Source of the DNA: Notospermus geniculatus
Taxonomy: Eukaryota; Nemertea; Pilidiophora; Heteronemertea; Lineidae
Direction: 5' to 3'
Assembly (NCBI GenBank): GCA_002633025.1
Contig: NMRB01000134.1
Span: forward strand, 429,566 to 493,565
Length of the DNA: 64,000 nucleotides
The position numbers and the translations under genes were made by a program. The notes beneath the pieces are model-generated. The model did not search any database, had not been told where the DNA came from, and was given only the letters and a program-made list of their open reading frames with translations. This document shows positions 23,518-35,427 of this stretch, piece by piece (positions within the stretch are counted from its first letter, which is position 1; every line of letters starts with the position of its first letter).

Positions 23518-23812
23518 AGGCGCTAGTTCGAATTGTAAACATTACGGTGTGCCACCTATTGTCAACTTCTGGTATTAACAAATCGGATAAAATCGAATTA
23601 AATCTCGCCTTTCACAACTTTCTGTTTGTTTTTGAGCGTAAAATCATAAATATATTTCAGTTACAAGATTATTTATCAAGATAGATATAAAAATAGATAA
23701 CATTAATGTTTTGGTAAACACGGTGCTGCCACCTGTCCGCAGGAAAATAACTATTATAATCAACCACGTAAATAAACAAACCGTAATGTTTACAATTCGA
23801 ACTAGAGCGCCT
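23518..23812. mobile_element. TTAA-flanked foldback MITE, unit B
   Basis: Copy of 11060-11346 with TTAA at 23514-23517 and 23813-23816. Confidence 0.75.
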
Positions 23813-25425
23813 TTAAGATGAATCTCATCAGGACCGCTCGCTGAAAAACACCTCCATCATCTGCCGAATCGTTTGAGTCAACGGAGCATTTTGATTTGCC
23901 GACAAAAAACGATTGCCAGAATTGCCCAATCAATGAACGGGTTTCTGCGACTGCCAGAATCGCCCAATGACCGCGTTACTTTTTTCGTTTGCTCACCACT
24001 CGGTGGACAGACAACGAAAATACTCGAATCCGTACTTTCTCCGTACATGATAGCCGCTGCCCATTAGATAAAAAAACACATTTTTTTCTGTTCTGTTTGT
24101 CGTCACCAGAAGTAAGTATATCATCTTGATACAGCAGGTGGGATATTGGTTTTTTCCTAACGTCCCAAACAGACACATATGTCTCATGCAGACACCAGGC
24201 GAGGACAAACTATAATCGATTTTGAAAGGTAGGTAAAGCTCATTAGATTGAGCACTGTAATAAAGGCTAGACAAAAAGTGACTTCAGCAACCTTAAACGC
24301 GTTTGGACCAAATAAAAAGTATCTATCCAGATTTCGCTTTTGCTCCTTTGTTTACGAGGCACTTTGCCTGTTAGACGTCAATTTTTTACACGCTTCTGTA
24401 CTTCCTGCTTGGATGAATACATGACTTCCCCAGTTTCGTGATGCTGCACCGCCATTTGTATGCTAAAGGATATTGCCTTCTTGACGTATTCAAAATATCC
24501 TTAAAAAGTCGCCATGGTGACGTCTAATACGTCTAATTTGAAACGACCTCATTGCGGCGCTGTTTAATGAGTCATTCGACATAAATGGCTAAATTGAGTA
24601 ATCGGATGTTATGGTCACCAAGCGGAAATGGAAAGGCATTGCGCGCGCAATAAAATCTGATTGGCCGTTTTAGTCGTCATGACTTCCGGTCGAGTGATCA
24701 CCCGAGAGAAATTTGATAAATCGATCAAGGAAACGCACAGTCTTCTTTGCATATCCATATGAGCATACTGCTGCTCCATTTGCAAGTTCATTGATGCTTG
24801 CCGTATTCTTACTTCTAACCACTCCGTGACGACCCCATAGAACTTGGAATTTGACTCATCAGTACCGGGGAATACAGAATACAGCAATTGCTGATCGTAG
24901 AAAGAGTGGCTGGTTCCCCGTCGTTTGTAATCATGACGTGATGCAGATTACCAATGTGAGGGAATTGATCTTAGGCCTTGCAGAAGGTCCCATGTTTGAA
25001 ATTAGTGAACCGACCTCTGATGTGTGAAAATACATTATATCAAGAGCCATTGTATATGCAAAAATCATTACAGGTGTTTTATATTTCTTAACGCGGAATT
25101 ACATGTACATTATTTTTTGTTATCTTTTCGCAAGGAGAGGTAAACCGAACGTTTGATTCATGGCGCTGTTGTTCCCACTTTGTCAGCTTGCAATATTGCT
25201 GAAGCCACGAAAAACTGCTTCAACACATATTACAAAACACGATATCTCAGGCTCTAGAAGTGGTTCGTCACAAGTTGTATTAATGCACAACTCATTCAAA
25301 CTTCTTTATTTCTGTTATATTACATTATTTTTCTTAAGTGATGGCTATAAGGAGAAGCATTGCATCTCGGGAAATTACGTCTTTATTCATTGCAGTCTGT
25401 GAAAAACCAGCGGAGCTTCATCTCA

Positions 25426-26380
25426 ATGAAATGGCCAGGGCCATTGTGCTCACCTCTGTGACAGAGTATGAAGTGTGAGTAGCCTGGTGATAAACTGAAT
25501 GGTGAAGGATTAGTGCAGAAACATCGTAACATTTACTACCGATGAGATATGGCCAAAGTCAATTTTTCAAGATGGCCGCCTGGCAGCCATGTTGAAGTCC
25601 AATCGAACCGAAATTTGGCATATAAGTAGACGGTACCAAGACACATATTTAGGCACGGTTAAAGCATCCTAGCTACCACTATTTAGGAGGTGTGGGTCGA
25701 AGTCCATTTTTCAAGATGGCTCCCTGGCGGCCATATTTGACGTCGAATCTGCCTGAAATTTACCATATATTTATATGGTACCTAGATACATATTTTGACA
25801 ACGTTAAAACATCCTACCTACTCCCATTTATAAAATGTGGGTCAAAGTCCATTTTTCAAGATGGCTTCCTGGCGGCCATATTTGAAGTCCGATCGGGTTG
25901 AAATTTGGTGCATTCGTGCAGGGTGCCTAGATATATCTTCACACCAAATCACAACACTCTATGTCAAATAGCAATGAAATGTGCCACCAAACAGTGAATT
26001 TTGAACTTTGACCTCTGTGACCTTGAAAAGTAGGTCAAATCAAAAACCCGGGATTTATGTGATGTAGTCTCATCAGAGGAACCCACCATAAAAGTTTCGT
26101 GGTTCTGGCTAACAGCGTTCAGGAGATATGGCCGAAAGAAGGTTTTCACAAAGCGCCCCCTACAGGCCAGAGTGTACAAGCAGCAGCGCTAAGTTTCGGT
26201 CCAGAGATAGTTTTTACCATAGGGTACCTGTACACCAAATTTCAAGTCTGTAACCCAAGCGGTTTAGAAACGTGCCACCCCTGTTAACGACGACGACGAC
26301 GACGACGACGGACGACGACGGACGACGACGGACGACGGACGACACACCATGGGAGAAGCTCACCTCACAGAGGTGAGCTA
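25426..26380. mobile_element. Dispersed repeat of about 955 bp, unit B only
   Basis: Unit A has the empty site (CATCTC-AAAAAGC near 12940-12955). Both ends carry inverted GCTCACCTCTGTGA (near 25452 and 26367). Inside are three tandem units of about 145 bp sharing TTTTTCAAGATGG, then a GAC/GACGGAC simple repeat. The layout resembles non-autonomous elements I know to be widespread in marine invertebrates; class uncertain. Confidence 0.75.
26287..26343 (+). repeat. (GAC)n / (GACGGAC)n simple repeat
   Basis: Pure triplet run that turns into a GACGACGACG-plus-G pattern, an integral part of the 25426-26380 element. Confidence 0.9.
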
Positions 26381-27374
26381 AAAAGCATCGGCGGAATACC
26401 AATAAGTTGTCCTGGAACTCCAACAGTGTTGTGGTCAGGAGCGGTTAACTCAGGCCTACATGCAAGAAAATAAGGTTCGTCGCATTCGAAGGCTGGTTTT
26501 GTGATGACTGAAGTGAACAACTAACTGACCAATGGTATCGTTCCTGAGTTATGATATCTTGACGTATTTGGGTCAGATTCCTTTTGTACATGTATCACAA
26601 GAAAGGGGCTCCTGGGGGACATATTCAACGTCATAGCTTAGAAATTTACTACATGACGTGTATACATTCCGAAAACGCACGAACTGGCGGCGAGTATCTA
26701 AAGTCGATATTTCACCGACGCGAGATGACACCGGAAGATCGAAACTGCTTGGTTAATGTCTTCATAAACTAGACGATGATGATGATGGCGAGACGGTAGT
26801 GTAGGGGAAATGGCCATCGGATTTTTATACCAAACGAAGCGAATGGAAGAGATACCGCGGAAGAGATACGGCGACGGCGGCAATCGGTATCGGAGACCGG
26901 TGTGAAAGGAATCGAAGTCCTAGGAATGGTATAGATTTTGATTCTGAGATGTCTAGAAGATGCATATCTTGCTCCGTATTACGAGGATACGACCGCCCCT
27001 CCACAAAATCAAAATCCGCCCAGTTGCTCTATCAAAAACGTGTCTCCTCACGCTGTGGAACTCTCCATAGATAACATACAACTGGAGGTAAAGACGTGCT
27101 AGTGTTGAGAAGTACCCGTATGAGTGAGATTTATGGGTAATCAATCTTCCGTGTTGAGTCAATAACGCACCATTAATTAATGTATGGTACTTCAGTCTGG
27201 AGTGAATTATAGGAGTGTCTCTGTAGCTCTGTGCAGCGTGCATCCAGTCAAAACATAACGGTTTCATCATTTGATGAGATGGTAAAGAGTTCTCAGTCGA
27301 GAAATATGAATAGATGTAATATAATACAAAATGGTTGAAATTTATGGAAGTCCGTTATGGTTTCAGAACTCTTA

Positions 27375-27737
27375 GGCCGACTAAAAAATGGTTTTCATCC
27401 TTTTTTGTGAAAAAGTGGGGCGGGGAGACATTTTTTATTTTTTTATTTTTATTTATTTTTTTCTTCTGTAGGTTGTTGAGGAAGTGGGCGATGAATGAAA
27501 GACTCGTAGCGAAAGTTTAATACACGTGGGCTGGTGCAGCAGGTCGATTGGTGCTGCCGACGATGTATAGTGACGCTATTGACCGCCAGGTAGCGTGTGC
27601 GCTAGATCGACGATCGTTTGACGGTTGCTTCTTGCATTTTTAAGACGTTTTACCGAAAATAAAAAATAAAAAAAATCAGGGGCGGGAGCATTTTGACGGG
27701 CGGGCGGGGATGAAAACCAACAAATATTTAGTCGGCC
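27375..27737. mobile_element. 363-bp MITE, TTA target, unit B only
   Basis: Inserted at TTA (27372-27374 and 27738-27740); unit A reads straight through at about 14225. Ends GGCCGACTAAA and TTTAGTCGGCC are inverted, followed by GGTTTTCATCC and GGATGAAAACC. The interior is a T-rich and A-rich pair. The 3-bp TTA fits PIF/Harbinger. Confidence 0.75.
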
Positions 27738-28522
27738 TTACATGTTCAATCTTTCAACAGACATTGAGTTTTGACGGTCATTTCTCTTATGCACTATCAA
27801 AAACGAAAACGATACGGCCATGAAAACTTTCGGCAGCCGTTGCTCCTTAACAGTCAGAAACTCGCCGACTTATCTCGTCAACAGGAACCAACGTGACTTG
27901 AATCAGGTAGGGCTTAATTTGACCTTGGCTCCTCCACGATTGGATACACACTAACCTCTCCGCTGTCTGCAGTTGAAGCAATTACGTCGCGACACCGTAT
28001 CCATCATGACTGCAGCATCCAATAACAAAGCCACAAGAAGATACCAAGAGAGGAGCCATTAATCCTACCGAAAAGCCACAGCATTATTTGACTGAGGTCA
28101 GGTTTTACACATCCTGGACGTGCATGTATACAATCTTTCGTAATTTCCGGTCTCACAAGCCCAAGTGAAAAGGCGGAAATTCTTTAACAGTATAATTTCA
28201 GCGTCCGCCGGGTTCCGATTCGAAGTAGTTTATTTCATTTCATGATGGTTATTTCCGGAGTTGACCCTCCCTGACCCAGTGTGGCAGGACGAATTATTAC
28301 CCCTCTGGGAAATTGTGGCATTCTACCATGCTCAAATTTGGCTCTTTTGGAAATTGGGCAATTTCTAATGCAGAGGGAAACTGGTCTCTCAGGAGGAAAC
28401 CTACACTTGTCAAAGATAGTCACCTTTACTTTTACGTGAGTCGCAGATCCGAGCAGGAGTTGCCCCTTTGATCGCCCCAAACCTAACATGATAAGGGACT
28501 GTTCAGATGAAAACAAACTCAC

Positions 28523-28678
28523 CACTAAAAATTCTTTGAAGTCGATTTTACCACTATTATCTATGTCGAATGTTCTAAACAAGTGCTCGTAGAATGGTTT
28601 GGCTTTTCCGTCCGGGAAGAGCTGTGAATAGATGTCAAGAAATTTGTTCCTTGATATTTCACCTTCTGGACAATCTTT
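28523..28678 (-). CDS. NCS-type calcium sensor, copy B, exon B1 (EF-hands 1-2)
   Basis: 156 bp, 52 residues, identical in protein to A1 (KDCPEGEIS... to FKEFLV). The three base differences are synonymous. The Cys-Pro degenerate EF-hand 1 loop and the canonical loop DIDNSGKIDFKE are intact. It is the most 5' NCS exon visible. The start codon, any myristoylation motif and the first helix must be encoded further upstream (above 29.24 kb) by exon(s) I could not recognise. Confidence 0.9.
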
Positions 28679-28789
28679 CTGGAACGAGAAGAACGGGAAA
28701 CAGGATGAAAAGACAAGAAATGCGAGGTTATCTGTATAGCGCTTTTTACTGTAATTCAATCTCAAAAGCGCTTTACCAAAGGCCCTCCA

Positions 28790-29111
28790 CCACGTGGGAG
28801 TTTTCTCGTGTGTGTTGGGCAAAGCGCCATTGTTGGTTTCTTTACGGCTTATTGCTTCTAATACGGAGGTTTAGAAATCAATCGATAAACGTAAACGTTA
28901 ACGACAACGTTATTTTTATACCGAAAATGCAATATAAAATCTGCTTATGTATAGTATGAAAAATAAAGTTGTCGTAAAGTTTATGTTTGTCGTTTGGTTT
29001 CTAAACCTCCCTATTATGCCTTGACCAGTGACATAAACGATTGCCCATAGTTTTCTATAGCTGACTTGCCCATAGAGAGTCAACAACCCGCGCGAGAAAA
29101 CTCTCACGTGG
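28790..29111. mobile_element. Nested foldback element (unit B copy)
   Basis: Counterpart of 15266-15609, with CCACGTGGGAGTTTTCTCG facing CGAGAAAACTCTCACGTGG and an inner GGAGGTTTAGAAATC pair. Confidence 0.75.
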
Positions 29112-29239
29112 ACACTGCCTTTATTACATTAGTGCAGTCTCTCCAGAAAAGTTTCCTGGGGACCTCAAAGGAGCAGCTTATTCAGCGCATCAACTGAAAG
29201 CAACGATTGATCAGAATAACGTTCGCATCGAATGAAAAA

Positions 29240-30896
29240 CACGAATCAAACAGACTATTTACGTCATTTGCTTCTGGTAGAAGAAGATCACTGAATATCC
29301 AGATGGTAAAAACTATTAGCAGTAGCCTGACTCAATAATTGTTTTATTCATTTGTACCATTGACTTAGGGCATTAGCGAAATTAAACCCAGTTCTCGCGG
29401 GGATCGCGGAATGGCAGAGACGATTGATTTCTTTCGGCATACACAAATCAAGATTCATTGTTTTGTACACTGGTAGCCTATGTGTGTATCCCATTGTGTT
29501 TACCCTGACAACTCTCACTGATAGCGAAGAGGCATCGCTAGAGATAGAGGTGAAACAATATGTTCGCTTTGTGCCATTTGGTGATACCAACTCCAAATCA
29601 AACAAGGAATTTGCTCCGTTGCTTGGAGATGTCGGCAAATACTATCTGTGAGTGTGTTTGACAACGATTCACCTCATGTTCAGACACAGAGTAGAATACT
29701 AAGCAAACAAGAACAAGAAGATGAAAAAAAACGGCAAATACATGTGTATACTCAAGGCTGGAGGTTACACTTTGAATAAAACAATGAGCAGCACCGCGTC
29801 CGGACATAGGAAAGGTTGTGTGTCAAGTCGGTTGACGCCCTCTGGGACTTTCGCGACGGTGGCGAAGGAACTGGAACCCAAGGGTCATTTTTCCGCGCAA
29901 GTTGGCTCTCTATCGATGACTCAACCGCAGAAAACCATAGGAGTCGTCACGGCGTATGGAATCCAAGAATAATGAATCGCCCGTTGAGAGCCAACCTGCG
30001 CGAGGAGCGTTGGTGCTTCGGCAATGGGAAGGCCCCGGTACGGGCAATTTCGAAACTTACCATCCCCCAAGCTCACTAATGACACACGGCCGTCACAAAT
30101 CGACAACCTGTGGATATTAGACGCGATTCAATCCAAGTGGGGTCATCACCTGCAAACTACCTCTACTGACGTATGGTGTCATTTGGCAGATTTTCAACCG
30201 GGGACATTTCCAGTTGCTCGTGGACCAACATTTGCACGGGGAGTTTTCACAAACAGGTCCACGCCTGACACCAGATACGAAATCCGGCGGAATACAAGGA
30301 AGCCAGGGGTTAAATCTCACAATCCCAGGGACCCAGCCGAAGATAGAAGGGTTTTTAAGGCGCTGGAAACTGCGCATATCAAAATATCATCTCTCATCGT
30401 GGGACTACGTTGAGCTTTGTTTTTCTCGATATCCCAGTGGAATTTGATTCGATGGTAAGATATTGCAAAATGCTTTGAAGTTCACCAGCAGCGTCTCACA
30501 CGCAGAGCAAAAGTGGATACGCAAAATGATTTTTAGCTTTTAATCAATAGAGCAGGGTTAAGACGCTTAATCGGATGCAGCTAAAACACAGTTCCTGCGG
30601 TGCTGGCGTAAAGGTTATACCAGCTCTGACGCTATGCCGTGTAACCACTACTTAGATAAAAAATAAAAGAACTACATGTATGGTACAGCTGAGCAACCTA
30701 ACAAAATTGTTGGAATCAAGAAATTTTTACGATCAGCTGAGGAGAGTAATTTCATTATGGCTGACGTAGCTGCCATCTTGATCGGACTGATTGAGTCTTT
30801 TGTGGCAGCGGTCCTAGATGGCGTTTATAGGCCTAATAAAACTGATATATCTGCAGGTGAAGGGCATCGTGGCAATGTCAGTGGTTCCCGATTTAA
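29240..30896. other. Right flank of the duplication; no gene seen
   Basis: This is where the missing 5' exon(s) of the NCS gene might begin, but I find no exon with a family signature. Around 29893-30005 the words GCGCAAGTTGGCTCTC and GAGAGCCAACCTGCGC face each other, a relative of the outer arms of the nearby foldbacks. Confidence 0.5.
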
Positions 30897-31085
30897 AGGA
30901 GCACGGTATTGGATCTCAAATGCGTTATTTGACTGCCGACGTACACCTAGCGGCAGCAACACGAACTACAAAAATGCATTACAAAATGTACGTAGTAAAT
31001 CCGGTCAATTCGCCGACAACGTAGTTAGTGCCTGGGTTGGAGAGTGGCGCCGGCTGTCGAGAAAAGGTGGCAATACCGTGGTCCT
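30897..31085. mobile_element. TTAA-flanked MITE (AGGAGCACGG family), copy 1
   Basis: TTAA at 30893-30896 and 31086-31089. The ends are AGGAGCACGGTATTG and AGGACCACGGTATTG. Interior words such as GACTGCCGACGTA and GTTGGAGAGTGGCG recur, inverted, in the copy at 43093-43310. Confidence 0.8.
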
Positions 31086-31092
31086 TTAATGA

Positions 31093-31921
31093 AATAGTTC
31101 AAAGGTGCTATTGATCCGTCATGAAATGGATAAGATATATTTTAGCAATTCTGTACTTAATGATATAAAAGTAAAATTAGAAATTGAGTCAAATGTTTTA
31201 GCTATATTTGGCCTAGAAACATGGTGTGCTATTCAGATTTAATTGGAAAATAACGTTAGCCTCACTTTCAATGACGCAGTTCTGACCAGGTTGATAGTCA
31301 GCGCCGCGTCGCGGATTAGGGTTGCCGGTACCTCATTCAATCTGAATGATTGGGAACCATATGGCATGGGCACCATTAATGTATGGCCGCCACCACGCCT
31401 GCATTCTCTGAAATACTTTGTATGTAAGTCAAACGTGCTTTGGTTACCAGAGACTTCAAGGTACAGTGTACATAATATACTTTATCTCCAGCCAGAGTTA
31501 TTTCGAATGCTATCATGTCCAGAAGAGCTATAATAGCAAAAACGAGGAAATTGTATTAGGCACCGATGTTTATTCTGCGCCGGTATGAGTTTTTTCGCGG
31601 ACATCAGTTGCATTTACAATGTGCTTCGATGAAAGACACCACAAAGCCATTAAAAATCGTTCTTTTTCCTGTCTGTGGAGGCTCACCAAAAATACAAAGT
31701 TGGAAAGTTACATGTAACTGAGGTTCTACCACCATCAGACATTTTCTGTAGCAGATCTCTAGTTAAAATATTGAGTCAGGAACCGAACGTCAATTACAGC
31801 ATTGTTGGCTCTGTAGACAACTGACATTGGGCGACGAAATGTACAACAGGAGGAAACCGGAGTGGTCGTAGAAAACCTCAGCTGTAGTCGTAACGATAAT
31901 CTGGAGTCGTAGCTGATGTAC
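31093..31921. repeat. Small tandem duplication, unit 1
   Basis: Begins AATAGTTCAAAGGTGC and matches 32295-32992 with indels. Short frames recur (for example one ending NYSIVGSVDN and one with SNVLWLPETSRYSV) but are shifted or stopped between the copies, so no gene is called. Confidence 0.75.
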
Positions 31922-32240
31922 AGTCGTCCTCAAATTTATTCATACCCCATGAAAAAGTATGGAAAAAATATTTAGAAAATACCTATCAGTTGCACTTGCA
32001 CGTCTTGGGCTTCATTTAATGACCTTTACTCGAAATGTACACAGATTGAAAAATATTGACCAAATATCACAAAGATATCACAATTTCAAAATATCATGAA
32101 AATCCTAACTTTTGAAAATTTCAAGTATTTGATTCGAAATTGATTTCATATCATACTACCTTATCATGGAAACTTTGTGAAGAAAGATTGGCATCAATAT
32201 ACCACTTCGTTTTTGCGGCATAATTTTTTAAAAACTGGTG

Positions 32241-32277
32241 ANATATTTTTCATCAATGAGCTCTATGGGCCACCGTA
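32241..32277. mobile_element. Solo arm of the 49792 foldback family
   Basis: About 36 bases, including CATCAATGAGCTCTATGGGC and CACCGTAG, match the right end of 49792-50025. They sit directly left of the second tandem unit, next to a remnant of the AGGAGCAC MITE end. Confidence 0.75.
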
Positions 32278-32294
32278 GTGCTCCTTTTAAATGT

Positions 32295-32992
32295 AATAGT
32301 TCAAAGGTGCTATTGATCCGTCATGAAATGGTCCTTTTGTTGTTAGTTAATTTAATGATTTCATGTCCAAACCTTCACCATAAACTCTGACCTTCTGTAT
32401 CATTACATCTGAATGATTGGGAACCATATGGCATGGTCACCATTAATGTAGGCTATGGCCGCCATCACGCCTGCATTCTCCGAAATACTTTGCATGTACA
32501 GTCAAACGTGCTTTGGTTACCAGAAACGTCAAGGTACAGTGTGCGTATTACACTTATCACCAACCAGAATTATTTCGAATGCTATCATGTCCAGAAGAGC
32601 TATAATAGCAAAAACGAGGAAATTGTATTAGGCACCGATGTTTATTCTGCGCCGGTATGAGTTTTTTCGCGGACATCAGTTGCATTTACAATGGGCTTCG
32701 ATGAAAGACACCACAATGCCATTAAAAAATCGTTCTTTTTCCTGTCTGTAGAGGCTCACCAAAAATACAAAGTTGGAAAGTTAACTGAGGTTCTACCACC
32801 ATCAGATATTTTCTGTAGCAGATCTCTAGTTAAAATATTGAGTCAGGAACCGAACGTCAATTACAGCATTGTTGGCTCTGTAGACAACTGACATTGGGCG
32901 ACGAAATGTACAACAGGAGGAAACCGGAGTGTGGTCGTAGACAACCTCAGCTGTAGTCGAAAACGATAATCTGGAGTCGCAGCTGGTGTAGA
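32295..32992. repeat. Small tandem duplication, unit 2
   Basis: Copy of 31093-31921 in the same orientation, lacking part of the early segment. Both units start right after a MITE end (CCTTTAA or CCTTTTAA). Confidence 0.75.
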
Positions 32993-33044
32993 CGTTACAA
33001 AATTAGAAAAGTATACTAAGATTTGATCTGCTGCGACACATCGT

Positions 33045-33225
33045 TAATACGACTTCAGCGCCGCCCAACGTCTTTCTCAGCAACAACTCGATCATCCCGA
33101 TGATTACAGCGCTTCCCAACGGCTTTCTCAGGAACGACTCGGGATCACCATGACGACTACAGCGCCGCCCAACGTCTTTCTCAGGAACGACTCGAGATCA
33201 TTATCATAACGACTGGAGATCTTGG
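33045..33225 (+). repeat. Minisatellite-like triplicate, about 57-63 bp units
   Basis: Three adjacent units share CAGCGC, CCCAACG, CTTTCTCAG and ACGACTCG. No gene supported. Confidence 0.7.
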
Positions 33226-33783
33226 CTTAGAACGTCTTTTTCTATCGTCTTTACATGTAGTAGCGGATGTAACCAACCATAATATTCCGTCACGAATGTC
33301 AACGAGTTCCAATGTGCGTGTTATTTCCTTATTTCTCAGCATGTATTTTTAGATTGTCTCTAGATCTGACACTGTAGCACTCTCATGAGATTTCGGTTTT
33401 GAAGGAACAATGTCAAGAGGAGAAAGAGAAACTCCACATACTGAGTATAATAGCATTTCTTATCTTGATACTGAAGCGACTCAGTCAGATATTCCGTGTG
33501 GCAGTACGCCAGAAACATCGTTGAACATCTTTCACTTGTCGCTGTCAAGACGTTTCGACCGAGTTTGCGTCTTATTGACTGCTGGCAAAGTTTGCTCTCA
33601 AGATGCGATTGAAGAAAAGTGGTGAATAAAATCTACATGACGCAACCACTGTCGCGTTTTGCGAAGACTGATCGCCGGCTGATCAAGAACTGCATGTAAG
33701 TAGCTACAGTACATGTCTGTACAGCTGTACCGTGTACACTCGTGCCCGTGTTTCATGGCGTATGCCACCAACCACTGACCTGA

Positions 33784-33884
33784 GGCCTGTTTCATAAAGT
33801 GACTTTAAGCTAGTGGAACCTTTAACCAAATGGGAAATGCATTGAGTTAATGGTACCGTTAAAGTAACTTTATGAAATAGGTCC
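33784..33884. mobile_element. Short MITE, about 100 bp
   Basis: The ends GGCCTGTTTCATAAAGTGAC and a right end whose complement is GACCTATTTCATAAAGTTAC are inverted. It resembles widespread TTTCATAAAG-type MITEs. Confidence 0.7.
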
Positions 33885-35000
33885 CAGGTGTGAAAAGAGA
33901 GAAATTTAATGTCCCCATGAGGAAAAATAAGAGAAATAAGATCCAATTTTTACATTCTAATCTCTGGCGATTTGTTGCTATAGCCATGCAACCTGTAACC
34001 TTACCCTTCTGGAGCAATTTTAAGGGACGTTCTTTACCAGAACACCGGTTCACTGGCTGCAAAATGCCAAGAGCAACACCCCGTATACAGCTAGGGTGGC
34101 GCTTTCAAACGATTTACCAATGAAAGGCCGCTATTGGGTGAAGCCAAGGAAGATGTAAAAGGTTTTTCGATTGGCTGTGGCGTGTTGAAACAAGTCACGC
34201 CATTGGACCGCATTATTTCGAAACGTGTCTTCTCTAATTGTCAAGACGCATCTCGTTCCGTCGGTCTATTGCGGGGGACTCAGATTGACGGGCAACAAGT
34301 ACACAAGTTACGTCGGTTAGAGAGAAAAGCCTAGAGGCTCATATCATTTACAGTTATTGTGATCTGTCGGGATATGAGTAATGAGTACGATACTGTCTGC
34401 AGTGTGGCCTGTGGTTTGATATAATACCATATTGAGCCTGTACACAATGGGGAAACACTATGAATAATACAAGAGTCAGCACATTCATCATTACGTCGCA
34501 ATCCCTATGGGGACCGGAGTAATGTTCAACCATTTTTTACAAATGTGTCATAAAAGCTGCAATAATTAGTTTTGCGCAGGGAGGCACCTATAACTCGAGG
34601 TAAGGGTCACTTACTGGACAAATCCCCAGGGTAGTCTAGTATTTCCCGGGGGACTAATAAAACATTTCTATTAGAAATCCCATGTTGCGTTATCATCGTA
34701 CATGTCACCGTTAAACCCGTCTCTTCTGAGTTCTTTCCCATCATAGCATGGATATTGTGAATAACGAAGAAATGAGTTCCTCGCGGAAATATTCTGAAAC
34801 ACAGGAACTGATCGAGTACTTGAGTCTGGACTCACAGAGGCTGTTCAACCAGTCGAACAACAATTAGTAACATGAGAGACCCACACACTGTTATGCAGCC
34901 TCGAAGCGCTTTACCCGACTAGGCATTTTTTTGATCTTGGCTGGAATCTTGTCTGTTCAGTCTCCTCAGGGACAGACTGACCTCTTCCAATTCGACCATA
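33885..35000. other. No gene seen
   Basis: No exon or clear repeat can be supported here. Confidence 0.4.
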
Positions 35001-35128
35001 GGGAGTTTTCGCAAAGCCCCCGGAACGCCAACGCGTGCGTCTATCCTTATGTTCGGTGCTCTCTTCGTGGCATCGAACAATGGGTTTGGCGTTCGCGTTG
35101 GCGTTTCGGGGGCTTTGCGAAAACTCCC
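35001..35128. mobile_element. Foldback MITE (GGGAGTTTTCGC family), copy 1
   Basis: The arms GGGAGTTTTCGCAAAGCCCC and GGGGCTTTGCGAAAACTCCC are perfectly inverted, followed by CGCCAACGC and GCGTTGGCG. Confidence 0.85.
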
Positions 35129-35295
35129 TTTTATACGTGTAGCTCACTGCTTTCATATTGAATTGAAAGCGACATCCAGGTTCTGATTAATTTCCCGTAA
35201 AAAGGCGTCCATTTGGAAGAACCAGGTTTACGATGAACTGCGCGAGCCCTCTATCGTAACTATACGATCTCCATTCGGCCCTGATTGCATTTAAT

Positions 35296-35427
35296 GGAGG
35301 GTTTTCGCAAAGCCCCGAAACGCCAATGCGAACGCCAATCCCATTGTTCGATACCACGAAGAGAGCACCGAACAAAAGGATACATGTAGACGTTCGCGTT
35401 GGCGTTTCGGCGGTTTTACGAAAACTC
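35296..35427. mobile_element. Foldback MITE (GGGAGTTTTCGC family), copy 2
   Basis: Same family as 35001-35128, in opposite orientation, about 170 bp apart. The interior is shared (GAACAATGGG against CCCATTGTTC). Confidence 0.8.

Larger units (their letters stand above)
15738..29239. repeat. Tandem duplication unit B (about 13.5 kb)
   Basis: Second, head-to-tail copy of 4290-15737. It is longer because of insertions at 16041, 17137, 22733, 25426 and 27375. Its right edge is AATGAAAAA (29231-29239), after which sequence unique to the right flank begins. TCAAACAG occurs at 29246-29253 and at the left breakpoint, a candidate microhomology. Confidence 0.85.

Noticed and set aside
29348-29638. Minus frame ending in NALSQWYK as the exon before KDCPEG
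   Set aside because: The Trp-Tyr-Lys word is tempting, but it is followed by a stop with no donor, and the rest has no NCS similarity.
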